64,000 nt of DNA, from NCBI RefSeq assembly GCF_006335015.1, contig NZ_VDGT01000004.1, positions 124,001 through 188,000 on the forward strand. Reading direction: 5' to 3'. The notes beneath the pieces were generated by a model. That model was not told the DNA's origin and searched no databases. It saw only the letters and a program-made list of their open reading frames with translations. The DNA comes from Streptomyces sedi. GTDB lineage: Bacteria > Actinomycetota > Actinomycetes > Streptomycetales > Streptomycetaceae. Positions within the stretch are counted from its first letter, which is position 1. Every line of letters begins with the position of its first letter. Both the position numbers and the translations under genes were made by a program. Below, piece by piece: positions 8,244-16,830 of this stretch.

Positions 8244-8497
8244 CAGCCGGCGAGCTTGCGGCTCAGCAGGTCGAAGGCGGTCTGGAGGGTGGTGATCTCC
8301 TTCAGCTCCGACTGGGGGAGCTTGACGCCGTACTTCTTCTCCAGCACGACCACGACCTCAAGCGCCATCAGCGAGTCGACCTCCAGGTCGTCAACGAAGC
8401 TGGCGTCGTCCGTGAGGTCGGCGACCTCCACGTCCAGGGCCTGGGCCACGGTGGCGCGCAGGTCTTCCTTCTCCAGAGTGGCCGGAGCGCTCGTCAT
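8243..8497 (-). CDS. Acyl carrier protein (first ACP)
   Basis: 84-aa carrier protein. The phosphopantetheine attachment motif is DLEVDSLMALEVV (Ser near residue 42), within a typical four-helix acidic ACP sequence ending ITTLQTAFDLL. It carries the growing chain for the KS/KR/DH set. The ATG at 8497 has GGAAGAG upstream. It lies between the catalytically dead KS-like gene and the two dehydratases. A second ACP is encoded at 16367-16621; the two differ clearly in sequence (DSLMALEVV against DSLRAIEIL), suggesting separate tasks such as extension and starter or transfer. Confidence 0.95.
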   Translation of the reverse strand: MTSAPATLEKEDLRATVAQALDVEVADLTDDASFVDDLEVDSLMALEVVVVLEKKYGVKLPQSELKEITTLQTAFDLLSRKLAG

Positions 8498-8588
8498 GGT
8501 CTCTTCCGATCTCTCGCTAACGGATGTTTCTGGCAACGCCGGGACGTCGTAGCGTCGACGCCCGGCGGGTCTTGGGCCGGCGCCCCGC

Positions 8589-9695
8589 TCAGCGGAGGCG
8601 CAGCACCGCGCAGCCGACGGAGCCGGCGCGGTCGACGGAGGTGATCAGGCCGATCCGGTCGCCCGAGGGCGCCCGCTCCGCCTCGGAGAGCAGGGTGGCG
8701 ATGCCGAGCGTGGTGGCGGCGGCGCCGGTGTCGCCTATCAGCTCGGCCGGCAGATGGGTGATCCGCGCCGAGTCGGCGCCGGAGCCGCCCAACGCCTCGC
8801 TCACGGCCGTGAGTTCGGCCTCGCCCGCGGTGCCGGGCGCGCCCGAGCAGGCCACCGCCGACACCTCGTCCGGCGTGACCTCGGCGCGCTGGAGGGCGCG
8901 GCGCAGGGTGCGCGCGAGCGCGCCCCGGGTGTCGCCGTCCAGCTCCACGCCCAACTCGACGGCCAGCACCTCGGCCAGCACCGGCTGGTCCTCGCCGCCG
9001 GCGGGCTCGACCAGCAGCACGGCCCCGCCCTCGCCGAGCGCGGCGCCGGCAGTCTCCCGCTCGGCGGAGCGGTGTTCGAGCCAGGCGCGCGCCGGGGTGA
9101 ACTCCTCGGCCGAGCCGCACAGCACGGCCCGCGCGCGGCCGGTGGACAGCAGCCTGCGGGCGTAGTTCAACGCGTGGAGCCCGGCGCTCCGGCCGCCGGC
9201 GACGGTGGTGTTGGGCCCCTTCAGCTGGTACCAGATGGCGCTCTGGCCCGCGGCGCAGTTCATCACCGTGTTGGGGAAGCGCGCCGGGTCGACGAAGAAC
9301 GGCTTGTCGCCGGTGAGCGACTCCCTGGTGAAGTCCATCATCGACTGGGCGCTGCCGGTCGTGGTGCCGAGCACGAACGCGGCCTCCTCCCCGGTGCCGA
9401 CGCGGCGGTTGCGCTCCGCCTCGTCGAGCAGCTGGCCCACGGCGGTCACGGTCAGCCCGGTGACGCGGTCCATGGAGCGGGTGCCCTTCTTGCCCAGCTG
9501 GGCGCGGACGTCGAAGCCGGGCACCAGGCAGGCCGTCTCGTGCGGCATCGGGCCCAGCGCGGGGTCCAGGGGGGCGGCCGTGGCGCGGCGTTCGGCCATG
9601 CCGGCGTTGAAGGCGGCGCGGCCGACCCCGAACGGGGAGACGGCCGACCAGGCCGTGATGACCGGACGCCGGGTGGCGACGGTGGTGGGGCTCAT
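8589..9695 (-). CDS. KS-like protein with all catalytic residues replaced (CLF/KS-beta type)
   Basis: 368-aa thiolase-fold protein aligned over the full ketosynthase length. At the nucleophile elbow the expected Cys is replaced by Arg (AGGRSAGLHAL). The HGTGT His motif reads CSGAPGT, and the second His motif GHSxGA reads GDTGAA. It therefore cannot condense and probably acts as a chain-length-factor-like partner of one of the intact KS proteins. Such dead partners are normal in type II PKS, but the usual CLF Gln at the Cys position is not present. It lies next to the first ACP and is separated from the DsrE-like genes by a short repeat. Confidence 0.8.
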   Translation of the reverse strand: MSPTTVATRRPVITAWSAVSPFGVGRAAFNAGMAERRATAAPLDPALGPMPHETACLVPGFDVRAQLGKKGTRSMDRVTGLTVTAVGQLLDEAERNRRVGTGEEAAFVLGTTTGSAQSMMDFTRESLTGDKPFFVDPARFPNTVMNCAAGQSAIWYQLKGPNTTVAGGRSAGLHALNYARRLLSTGRARAVLCGSAEEFTPARAWLEHRSAERETAGAALGEGGAVLLVEPAGGEDQPVLAEVLAVELGVELDGDTRGALARTLRRALQRAEVTPDEVSAVACSGAPGTAGEAELTAVSEALGGSGADSARITHLPAELIGDTGAAATTLGIATLLSEAERAPSGDRIGLITSVDRAGSVGCAVLRLR

Positions 9696-9756
9696 GTCCG
9701 TCTCGTTCCTACTCGCAGGGTCGTCGTGGGGCGCTCGGAGGCGCGGGCCTGGGCAT

Positions 9757-9813
9757 CGGCGCGGTGGTCGGCGCGGTGGTCGACACGCTCGTCGGCGCGG
9801 TGGTCGGCGCGGT
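9757..9813. repeat. Short GC-rich tandem repeat between DsrE-like and KS-like genes
   Basis: About four copies of a 12-bp unit (TCGGCGCGGTGG) with one diverged copy. They fill the gap between the KS-like start and the stop of the first DsrE-like gene. This is the only sizeable gap in this part of the operon. Its role is unknown; it may be slippage DNA. Confidence 0.7.
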
Positions 9814-10259
9814 CATATGAAGAACACCAGCCGGTAGTCGGGCCAGCGCGGGGCCAGCTCGCCGTCGGCGACGGGCACCACGCCCGGCGTCAACCGCGCG
9901 GCGCCGCCCGGCAGATACGCCGCCAGCGACGACTCCTCGGCGAGCACCCGCACGCCGTTCTCCAGCAGGGTGACCAGGTCCCGGCGATGGTCGCTGAGCG
10001 TGGTCACGGTCGCCTTGCCGAACCGCAGCTCGGGAACGGTCGCCGAGGCCGCCGCGTAGCAGACCGCCTGGCCGCGCAGCAGCAGGTCGAGGCCGCCGAG
10101 CTGGCGGTGCATCTCGACCGACAGATACAGCTCGTCGAAGAACTGCTTCTCCAACGCGCCCCGGTAGGCGCGCTCCACGATGCCCAGGCAGCGCCGCTCG
10201 TCGGCCTCCTCGACCGTGTCCGCGCCCGCCCCCGAAGCCGGCTTCGTCCCGTGGGGCAT
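9813..10259 (-). CDS. DsrE-superfamily protein 1
   Basis: 148-aa protein. The second half has the DsrE/TusD-like alternating pattern: GLDLLLRGQAVCYAAA, LVTLLENGVRVLAEESSL, and a C-terminal strand DYRLVFFI. One candidate Cys lies in QAVCYAA and another in RRCLGIV. The DsrE family includes sulfur-relay proteins that carry persulfide on Cys, but many members have other or unknown roles. The start, ATG 10259, lies 1 nt past the stop of the next DsrE-like gene. It is third in transcription order of a three-gene DsrE set inside the PKS operon. Function here is unknown. Confidence 0.65.
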   Translation of the reverse strand: MPHGTKPASGAGADTVEEADERRCLGIVERAYRGALEKQFFDELYLSVEMHRQLGGLDLLLRGQAVCYAAASATVPELRFGKATVTTLSDHRRDLVTLLENGVRVLAEESSLAAYLPGGAARLTPGVVPVADGELAPRWPDYRLVFFI

Positions 10260-10260
10260 C

Positions 10261-10668
10261 TCAGATCACCCCGATCTTGATGACCCGGCGGGCGGCGGCC
10301 ACGTTCGCCGCGTACCCGGCCGGGGGCCGCAGCACCACCTGCGGCAGATGGTCGTGGGCGCCCCGGTCGTCGCTGCAGAACCGGCAGCCGTACCAGTACA
10401 GCTGGTCGGGGAACGCCTCCAGCATCCCGCTGGCCACCCGGGCCATCGAGGGATAGTCGGTGTTCCAGTCGGCGAGGTTCCGCGGCTTGTCCTCGCCCAG
10501 CGCGCGCTGGGTCAGCAGCGTGGCGTAGCCGCACGTCCACACCTGGACGCCGGCGCCGCGCTCCAACAGCGCCTGGGTCAACCGCAGGGCGCTGGTGACC
10601 TGGTCGGACGCGTGCGGGGCGCCCATCAGCGTCACCAGCACGTCGGTCTTCGGAATGCGTCGTGCCAT
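10261..10668 (-). CDS. DsrE-superfamily protein 2 with Cys-rich loop
   Basis: 135-aa protein reading as DsrE/TusD-like. It has an N-terminal strand TDVLVTLMGAPHASD, then a helix ALRLTQALLERGAGVQVWTCGYA with a Cys at the TusD-type position, and a second Cys pair in YGCRFCSDD. It ends in AARRVIKIGVI. Three cysteines near the predicted active face would be compatible with sulfur transfer or metal binding. The start is the ATG at 10668, 2 nt after the stop of the third DsrE gene, so translation is coupled. No cysteine desulfurase is visible nearby. Confidence 0.7.
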   Translation of the reverse strand: MARRIPKTDVLVTLMGAPHASDQVTSALRLTQALLERGAGVQVWTCGYATLLTQRALGEDKPRNLADWNTDYPSMARVASGMLEAFPDQLYWYGCRFCSDDRGAHDHLPQVVLRPPAGYAANVAAARRVIKIGVI

Positions 10669-10670
10669 CG

Positions 10671-11024
10671 CTAGTGCCACACCACCTGTACGTCCGGGTC
10701 GAGCACCCAACGGGCCAGGTCGTCCATGCCGGCGACCTGGGTCCTGGGACGGAGCGACGCGTCGGCCAGGCCGCGCTGCGCCAGTGAGAAGTCGTCGGCG
10801 GCGAGCGTGCCGCCGGCCGCCTGGAACGCGTCCAGCCGCTCGTCGCTGCCGGGCAGGGCCAGCGCCACCCCGTCCTGGACGAGGTAGAGCAGCACCCCCC
10901 GCCCGGCGGCGGCCAGCGCCACCGCGTCCCTGCGGAAGCCGAACTCCCCGACGTCGGCGCGGCCCTGGCTCTCCACCAGCAGATGCCGAGGCCGCCCGGC
11001 CGCTCCCTCCCAGGTGGTGTTCAC
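10671..11024 (-). CDS. DsrE-superfamily protein 3 (DsrH/DsrE-like)
   Basis: 117-aa protein with the pattern HLLVESQGRADVGEFGFRRD, VLLYLVQDGVALAL, GTLAADDFSLAQRGL and a final MDDLARWVLDPDVQVVW, all like DsrE/DsrH-fold proteins. It has no Cys at the expected position, so on its own it is unlikely to carry persulfide. It may be a structural subunit, as TusB and TusC are in the TusBCD complex. The start is a GTG at 11024 overlapping the stop of the double-hotdog thioesterase gene by 4 nt. This is the first of the three DsrE genes to be transcribed. Confidence 0.68.
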   Translation of the reverse strand: MNTTWEGAAGRPRHLLVESQGRADVGEFGFRRDAVALAAAGRGVLLYLVQDGVALALPGSDERLDAFQAAGGTLAADDFSLAQRGLADASLRPRTQVAGMDDLARWVLDPDVQVVWH

Positions 11025-12064
11025 GCGTCCCGCACCGCGCCCGTCTCCGTGCCGTTCACCGCGTCCAGCACCCGCTGGTCCAGGCTGACCAGCTTCCAGT
11101 CGCGGCGGTTCTCGATCACCGCGTACCCGTGGGTGATCTTCCCCGTGGAGGTGAGGACGGGCTTGCCGTCGCGCACGACATAGGTGTCCATCCGGGAGGT
11201 GTAGACGAAGTCCTTGAAGACCTCCTCCACGGTGAACACCGTGTACAGCACCTCCTCCATCAGCGCCTCGTCGGTGAGGGTGATCGAGGAGTGCGGCACG
11301 ACCGGGATCCAGCGGCGGTCGTCCAGCAGGGACTTGATGGAGATGCCGCGCTCGGCGACGAAGAGGTCCTTGGCCTCCTCCATCAGCCGCAGGTAGCCGG
11401 ACATCTGGAGGCGCTCCGTGAAGTGGCAGTACGGGTAGGGGATCCGCCACTTCCAGGCGTAGGCGTTGGCGCCCTGGGTGAGCGCGGCGAGCAGCGGGTC
11501 GGACGGGTCGTCGGAACGGACGATCGTCGACGGGTCGTGCTCGGTGCCGGCCGCGGCCTCGACCACGGCGGCCGAGGGCTCGACGCCGGTCGCCGCGTGC
11601 CCGCCGAGCCGCTCCACGGCGAACCTGGCCAGCGCCTCGGGCGCCGGCTCGGCCGCCGCGAGATAGCCGTCGATCCGCAGCGCGACCCGGACCTTCGAGG
11701 TGACGGCCTTCAGGGTCTCCCCGTCCCGCTCGACCTCGATGACGACCTTCAGACCGATGGTGCCGTCCGCCTCCTTGGTGTTCGGCGTGACGGTCGCGGT
11801 GGCCAGGTCGTCCATGTGGAACGCGTGCAGGATGCGGGTGTCCAGGCCGACGATGTCCAGGCCGAGACCGTGCTCCTCGTACAGGCCGCGCGCCGGCAGC
11901 CCCGACTGCCGGAAGTGGTCGAGGACCGCCTCCTCGACCATGTAGTTGACGTGCTTGAAGCCGATCCAGGTGCAGATGTTGGACCCCTCGTAGCGGGGCC
12001 GCACCTGGGTGCTGCTCTTCGTGTCCAGCAGCGCCTTCACTGCGGTTTCGGTGACGATGCTCAT
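11021..12064 (-). CDS. Double-hotdog acyl-thioester protein (acyl-ACP/CoA thioesterase-like)
   Basis: 347-aa protein with two hotdog repeats. The first (about residues 20-150) contains KHVNYMVEEAVLDHFRQSG, the second (about 185-335) YCHFTERLQMSGYLRLMEEAKDLF, both with the N/HF-x-x-x-Y-x-x-x-x-E-type helix of 4-hydroxybenzoyl-CoA/acyl-ACP thioesterases. It probably hydrolyses or holds an acyl-ACP intermediate, but a dehydratase-like role cannot be excluded. The ATG at 12064 overlaps the stop of the alpha/beta hydrolase gene. It lies between the hydrolase and the DsrE trio in the same operon. Confidence 0.78.
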   Translation of the reverse strand: MSIVTETAVKALLDTKSSTQVRPRYEGSNICTWIGFKHVNYMVEEAVLDHFRQSGLPARGLYEEHGLGLDIVGLDTRILHAFHMDDLATATVTPNTKEADGTIGLKVVIEVERDGETLKAVTSKVRVALRIDGYLAAAEPAPEALARFAVERLGGHAATGVEPSAAVVEAAAGTEHDPSTIVRSDDPSDPLLAALTQGANAYAWKWRIPYPYCHFTERLQMSGYLRLMEEAKDLFVAERGISIKSLLDDRRWIPVVPHSSITLTDEALMEEVLYTVFTVEEVFKDFVYTSRMDTYVVRDGKPVLTSTGKITHGYAVIENRRDWKLVSLDQRVLDAVNGTETGAVRDA

Positions 12065-12891
12065 CTCTGGGGCTCCAAAGTGCGGGAATCGGATGCCACG
12101 GTCGCGGCGAGAAACGCGTTGAGCGTGTGGGTGAACGCGGCGGCGTCCTCGATCATGGGGAAGTGGCCGGTCTCCGGCAGCAGTTCGGCCCGGGCGTCGG
12201 GCAGCGCCGCGGCCAGCGCGAGGGCCTCGCCCGGCGGGGCGGCGAAGTCACGCTCGCCTGCCAGCAGCAGGCACGGCACGTCGAACCGGTCCACCCGCAG
12301 ATCGGGTGTGCGCAGATACAGGTCGAAGAAGCGCATCCACCCGTAGGGGCCGACGAAGTCCCGCACCCGCTCGCCCATGGCTCGCTGGATGTCGGGCGCG
12401 AACCGGCCGGCCGAGTGGACCCGGATGCCCTCCTCCATGATCAGGTGGAAGTCGTTGAGGTAGTAGGTGATGGTCTCCCAGTCGAACTCCTCGGCCGAGG
12501 CCCGGTAGAACGGCGAGACCAGCGCCAGGGCCCGGGTGTTCCGCTCGGCGAGCGGCGCGCGGCCCTCCTCGGCCTCCCGGTGCAGCACGTCCAGCAGCAG
12601 CGTCGCCGCCATGGAGTGCGCGACCACGACCTCGGGACCCCCGGGCACCGCGTCCAGCGCCTGGCGCAGCCACACGCCCGGGTCGCCGCGCCGCGCCCAG
12701 TCCTCGACGCCGCCGTTCCGCCAGGGGAGCTGAGCCGTCCAGACGGAGCAGTCGGGCGGCAGCAGCGGCAGGCAGGAGTCCCACAGGGACTCTCCCGCCG
12801 CCAGGCCGTGCAGCAACAGCAGCCGGGGCCCGGCGCCGTGCGTGCGCCGAGCCACCGTGACCGGCGGCTCGGCCCCGGTCGTGCCGTTCAC
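12061..12891 (-). CDS. Alpha/beta hydrolase
   Basis: 276-aa alpha/beta-hydrolase fold enzyme. It shows the HGLAAGESLWD oxyanion loop, the nucleophile elbow VVVAHSMAATLL (Ser near 93; AHSMA instead of the textbook GxSxG), the acid in LLAGERDF and the catalytic His in PETGHFPMIE. It is probably a hydrolase or thioesterase acting on the polyketide or a tailoring intermediate. The GTG start at 12891 overlaps the KS-like stop. Internal residues DFVGPYGWMRFFDLYL suggest a lid over a hydrophobic substrate (inference). Confidence 0.85.
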   Translation of the reverse strand: MNGTTGAEPPVTVARRTHGAGPRLLLLHGLAAGESLWDSCLPLLPPDCSVWTAQLPWRNGGVEDWARRGDPGVWLRQALDAVPGGPEVVVAHSMAATLLLDVLHREAEEGRAPLAERNTRALALVSPFYRASAEEFDWETITYYLNDFHLIMEEGIRVHSAGRFAPDIQRAMGERVRDFVGPYGWMRFFDLYLRTPDLRVDRFDVPCLLLAGERDFAAPPGEALALAAALPDARAELLPETGHFPMIEDAAAFTHTLNAFLAATVASDSRTLEPQR

Positions 12892-13838
12892 GGCGCCCCC
12901 GGCGCGATCAGTTCGAGGCCGGCGCTGGCGTCGTCACCGGCCGTGCCGGCCAGCGCCACCACGCGGCCGACGGCGCCCTCGTCGAACCAGCCGACGGCCG
13001 TGGCCAGTTGCAGGACGCCCAAGGCGCCCGAGGCGCGCCCCGAGTGCTCCGGCAGGGCGGCGCCGGCCTCCACCGGCAGCGCCGCCGGGGCGTCGCCGCC
13101 CGGCCCGGCCTCCGGGCCGAGCCAGCGGGCCTCGTCGCCCGACAGCCTCTCCAGCACGGCGGCCGTGTCGCCGGCCCTGGTCTGCCTCCCGAGGACCGCG
13201 CGCGGCGCGACCCCCCGCTCGGCGGCGGCCTCGGCCGCCTCCAGCACGACGGCGGCGCCGCCGTCCACGGCGCGGCGGCCGTCCAGCAGCCGGCGCACCA
13301 CCTCGTTGTCCGGCTCGACGCCCAGCACCAGCACCCGGCTGACCCGCCCGGCCCTGATCATGGTCGCCGCCCAACGCACCGCGTCCAGGCCCGAGGTGGC
13401 GCCGTTGCACACCATCAGGTTGGGGCCGCGCAGCTGGTAGCGGATCGCGATCGAGGAGGCGATCACGTTGCTCGACGCGTTCGGCAGGTCCATCGGGCTG
13501 GTGCCGGTCACCGTCTCCTCGCGGATGGTGTCCAGCGCGCGGGCGACGGTGTCCAGATTGCCGTAGTTGGAGCTGGCCACCACGCCGACGGACTCGGCGG
13601 GCACGGTGGTCCCGGTGGGCTTCTCACCCTCCACGAGACCGGCGTCGCGCAGCGCGGCCACCGCCAGGCAGTAACCCAGCTGCGTGGCCCGGTCCTTGTA
13701 CCGCAGTCCCTTCTTGCCGACCAGCCCTGCGGGCGCCGGCGGCTCGCCCCCGGCGGCGGGGCCCGTCAGCAGCGCGGGCAGGGAGTCGGCGCCGGGCAGC
13801 AGCACTGCGGCCCCGGTCACCACCACGGACGCGGTCAT
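12888..13838 (-). CDS. Short KS-like protein without catalytic Cys (second CLF-like subunit)
   Basis: 316-aa ketosynthase-fold protein, shorter than a normal KS (about 400 aa). At the nucleophile position the sequence is CNGATSGLDAV, which places Ala where the Cys should be. The HGTGT His motif is missing. A GHS-like motif remains as EHSGRASGALG. It is likely to be a non-catalytic partner for the KS encoded immediately upstream (13835-14983), with which it overlaps by 4 nt. The same-cluster protein 8589-9695 is a second dead KS-like protein of different sequence. Confidence 0.78.
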   Translation of the reverse strand: MTASVVVTGAAVLLPGADSLPALLTGPAAGGEPPAPAGLVGKKGLRYKDRATQLGYCLAVAALRDAGLVEGEKPTGTTVPAESVGVVASSNYGNLDTVARALDTIREETVTGTSPMDLPNASSNVIASSIAIRYQLRGPNLMVCNGATSGLDAVRWAATMIRAGRVSRVLVLGVEPDNEVVRRLLDGRRAVDGGAAVVLEAAEAAAERGVAPRAVLGRQTRAGDTAAVLERLSGDEARWLGPEAGPGGDAPAALPVEAGAALPEHSGRASGALGVLQLATAVGWFDEGAVGRVVALAGTAGDDASAGLELIAPGAP

Positions 13839-14983
13839 CGGGCGGCCTCCACGATCGCGACGGCGTTGATGCCGCCAAAGCCGAAAGCGTTCAACTGGGC
13901 GACGCGCACCGGCGCCTGGGCCGGCTCGCCCGTGACGAAGCGGAAGCCGGCGGCCTCCTCCACGGGCTGCTCCAGGCCCAGCGTCGGCGGCACCCGGCCC
14001 TCCTCCATGGCCCGCACGCCCATCACCAGATTCAGCAGGCCGGAGCCGCCCGAGGTGTGGCCCGTCATCGACTTGACCGCCGTCATCAGCGGCCGGTCGC
14101 CGTCCTCGCCCAGCACCTCGGCCATGGCGGTCGCCTCGGCCTCGTCGTTGAGCAGGGTGCCGGTGCCGTGCAGCATCACCAGGTCCACGTCGGCCGGCTT
14201 GACGCCCGCCAGCCGGTGCGCCGAGCGGATCGCGGTCGCGATGCCGTCCGGGTCGGGCGCCGTCACGTGGTACGCGTCGCAGTTGACCGCGACGCCCCGC
14301 AGCCGGGCGCGGACCGCGCGCTCGCCCGCGGCCTCCGCGTCGCGGTGCAGCACCACGGCGGCGGCGCCCTCGCCCATCAGCACCCCGGTGCGGTGCGCGT
14401 CGAACGGCCGCACCCGGTCCGGCGGCGCCGGGTGGACCCGCTCCAGCAGCCCGTACATCGACTCCGTCAGCACGTCGACGCCGGCCACGATCACCGTGTC
14501 CGTGTCGTCCTGCTCCAGCAGGTCGGAGGCGAGGGCCAGCGCGTAGAGCGAGGCCGAGCAGGCGTTGGAGAAGGTGTGCGTGTCGTCGGCGCCGAACCGC
14601 TCGCGCAGCGCCGTCCCGAAGTGCAGCCCGGCGTCGTCCAGCTCGGCACCGTCCCGCCACCACAGCTCGGCCGAACGCAGCTCCCGCAGCCCGGTGCCGA
14701 CCAGGATCGGAATCCCGGACAGGTCATCGCCGAGGCCCGCGTCCGCCGCGGCCTGCGCCACCGCGTCCAGCAGCAGCCCCGTCGCCCGCGCCGGCACGTC
14801 CACGCCCTCGGGGCCGCGGTCGTCCACCTCGTACGCGTGCCGCGCGCGGAACCTGCTGCGGTCGAAACCGCGCAACTCCGCGTGGCCCGTGCGCCGCGCG
14901 CACAGCCCGTCGAACAGCTCGGCCACGCCGCGGCCCACACTGGCCACCGCGCCCATTCCGGTGATCGGACGGCTCAGCATCAT
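13835..14983 (-). CDS. Beta-ketoacyl-ACP synthase (intact KS, second of the pair)
   Basis: 382-aa ketosynthase with the full Cys-His-His set: FSNACSASLYAL (Cys), MLHGTGTLLND (His) and AVKSMTGHTSGGSG (Lys and His). It performs decarboxylative Claisen condensation of malonyl-ACP with the growing chain. The start is the second of two tandem codons (MMLSRP), with the ATG at 14983 taken here. It overlaps both neighbours: the KS at 14980-16278 upstream and the KS-like gene 12888-13838 downstream. The two active KS genes differ strongly in sequence, so this is not a recent duplication. Confidence 0.92.
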   Translation of the reverse strand: MMLSRPITGMGAVASVGRGVAELFDGLCARRTGHAELRGFDRSRFRARHAYEVDDRGPEGVDVPARATGLLLDAVAQAAADAGLGDDLSGIPILVGTGLRELRSAELWWRDGAELDDAGLHFGTALRERFGADDTHTFSNACSASLYALALASDLLEQDDTDTVIVAGVDVLTESMYGLLERVHPAPPDRVRPFDAHRTGVLMGEGAAAVVLHRDAEAAGERAVRARLRGVAVNCDAYHVTAPDPDGIATAIRSAHRLAGVKPADVDLVMLHGTGTLLNDEAEATAMAEVLGEDGDRPLMTAVKSMTGHTSGGSGLLNLVMGVRAMEEGRVPPTLGLEQPVEEAAGFRFVTGEPAQAPVRVAQLNAFGFGGINAVAIVEAAR

Positions 14984-16278
14984 GCCTCCCAGGCCGGGGC
15001 GGCGCCCGCCGCCTCGGCCGCGGTGTCGTAACGGCCAAGCAGCACCACGGCGTTGTTCCCCCCGAAGGCGAGGCCGTTGTTCTGCACCACGCGAAGCTCG
15101 GCGGGGACGGCCTCGTTCGGCACGCAGTCCACCTGGCACTCGGGGTCGGTGGTGACGTGGTTGATCGTCGGCGGGATGAAGTCGTTCTGGAGCGCGAGGG
15201 CGCATCCGATGGCGCCCAGCGCGCTCGCCGCGCCCATCGAGTGGCCCAGCATCGACTTCATGGAGACGGTGCGCGGCGGCGTCTCGCCGAACACCTCGCG
15301 GATCGCGCCGGTCTCCGTGACGTCGTTCGCCTGGGTGCCGGTGCCGTGCGCGGAGACCAGGTCCACCTGCTCCGGCTTGACGCCCGCGTTCTCGTGGGCG
15401 AGCCTCATGCACTCGGCGACGCTCGCCTGGTTCGGCGCGACCGGGTGGTAGGCGTCGCAGTTGAGCCCGTAGCCCAGCACCTCGGCGTAGATGGTGGCGC
15501 CGCGCTCCAGCGCGGACTCCAGCCGCTCCAGGATCAGCACGCCGGCGCCCTCGCCGGTGAGGATGCCCTTGCGGTCCACGTCGAACGGCTGGCAGCGCTC
15601 GGGGGCGATGGTGCCCAGCCGGTAGAAGCCGGTGAACGTCTTGCGGCACATCGCGTCGGCGCCGCCGCAGAACGCGAACTCGGCCTCCCCGCTGCGCACC
15701 GCGTCGAAGCCGTAGCCGATCGCGTAGTTCCCCGCGGCGCAGGCCGTCGGCACCGTCACCGCCTCGACGTCGGGCAGCCCCAACTCCTGCGCGATGACGA
15801 CCGAGAGGCGCGCCGCCGGCACCCGCCGCGCCGCCTCGCCCTCGAACGCGCCGGCGCCGTCGGCCACCTCGCGCTCGACCAGCTGGTCGAGGTCGTAGGA
15901 CTCGCCGTCGGTGGTGCCGATCGAGATCATGCCGCGCCGCTCGCGCAGCGCGTCGAGGTCGAGCCCCGCGTCCGCCAGCGCCATGCGGGCGGCGGCGGCG
16001 GAGAACTGGGCGGCCCTGCCGAGCTGGGCCGGCTCCAGCCGCTCGATCCAGCGCTCGGGCTCGAACTCCGTCACCTCGCAGCCCTGCGCGTGGGCGAAGC
16101 CCTCGGTGTCGAAGACCGAGATGGGCCGGGCGCCGCTGCGCCCGGCACGCAGCCCCTCAAGGAACCGGTCGGCGCCCAGGCCGATGCTGGAGACCACGCC
16201 GAGGCCGGTGAGCACCACCCGGTGCCCGGCCTCGTCGCCCGGCGCCTTGGCGCCGGCGTCGAGCCGTGTTGCCGTCAT
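14980..16278 (-). CDS. Beta-ketoacyl-ACP synthase (FabF-like KS, intact)
   Basis: 432-aa ketosynthase of full length. The catalytic set is intact: VPTACAAGNYAI (Cys), LVSAHGTGTQAND (His) and MKSMLGHSMGAASALG (Lys and His). The N-terminus VVLTGLGVVSSIGLGADRF is typical FabF. It condenses chain and malonyl-ACP; which of the two intact KS proteins builds the polyene and which primes it cannot be told from sequence. The start is the ATG at 16278; a longer in-frame start at 16404 gives an Arg/Pro-rich tail. It lies downstream of the second ACP with an 88-bp gap. Confidence 0.93.
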   Translation of the reverse strand: MTATRLDAGAKAPGDEAGHRVVLTGLGVVSSIGLGADRFLEGLRAGRSGARPISVFDTEGFAHAQGCEVTEFEPERWIERLEPAQLGRAAQFSAAAARMALADAGLDLDALRERRGMISIGTTDGESYDLDQLVEREVADGAGAFEGEAARRVPAARLSVVIAQELGLPDVEAVTVPTACAAGNYAIGYGFDAVRSGEAEFAFCGGADAMCRKTFTGFYRLGTIAPERCQPFDVDRKGILTGEGAGVLILERLESALERGATIYAEVLGYGLNCDAYHPVAPNQASVAECMRLAHENAGVKPEQVDLVSAHGTGTQANDVTETGAIREVFGETPPRTVSMKSMLGHSMGAASALGAIGCALALQNDFIPPTINHVTTDPECQVDCVPNEAVPAELRVVQNNGLAFGGNNAVVLLGRYDTAAEAAGAAPAWEA

Positions 16279-16366
16279 GACTGCCCCTTCACTCCCACGG
16301 TCGTGGGCCGCCCGCTGGACGGCCCCCCTCGGACCGCGCCCGCCCGCTGACGCCGGCGACGGCGCT

Positions 16367-16621
16367 TCACCAGCCGGCGGACTCCGAGACCACCGCGTAG
16401 ACACCCTTGAGGTTGGTCATGCGGGGCAGCTCGGCCTGGTCGATGACGACACCGAACTCCTTCTCCAGCGCGGCCAGAATCTCGATGGCGCGCAGCGAGT
16501 CCGCGTCGTGGTCTTCCTTGAAGAGGCTGGTCTCGGTGACCTCGTCCTCCTCGATCTCCAGAATGTCGCAGACGATTTCCTTGATGGTGGCAAGACGCTC
16601 GTCGCGCGTGGTGGCGGGCAT
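16367..16621 (-). CDS. Acyl carrier protein (second ACP)
   Basis: 84-aa ACP with the attachment site DHDADSLRAIEIL (Ser near residue 42) and a typical acidic helix II-III. The ATG at 16621 is preceded by AAGAGGAC. It is the first PKS gene after the type II thioesterase in transcription order, followed by two KS genes. It shows only moderate resemblance to the ACP at 8243-8497, so each may serve a different KS/KS-like pair. Confidence 0.95.
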   Translation of the reverse strand: MPATTRDERLATIKEIVCDILEIEEDEVTETSLFKEDHDADSLRAIEILAALEKEFGVVIDQAELPRMTNLKGVYAVVSESAGW

Positions 16622-16830
16622 ACCTGTCCTCTTCTCGGTGAGGGCCCCGTGTCGGGTCCCGTGGTGTGGGAGTGAGAAGTCCGCCCCGCGGCTCACGGGC
16701 CGAATGGTCCGGCCGGCGGGCGGATGCTGCTCAAGTGGTGCGGTGTCGCTTGTCGTTCGGGGTGGTGCTTTCTCTCAAAACTTTCTAACGAGGGCGCCCG
16801 CACGCTCACAAGGAGCGCTGCAACAAGCTG

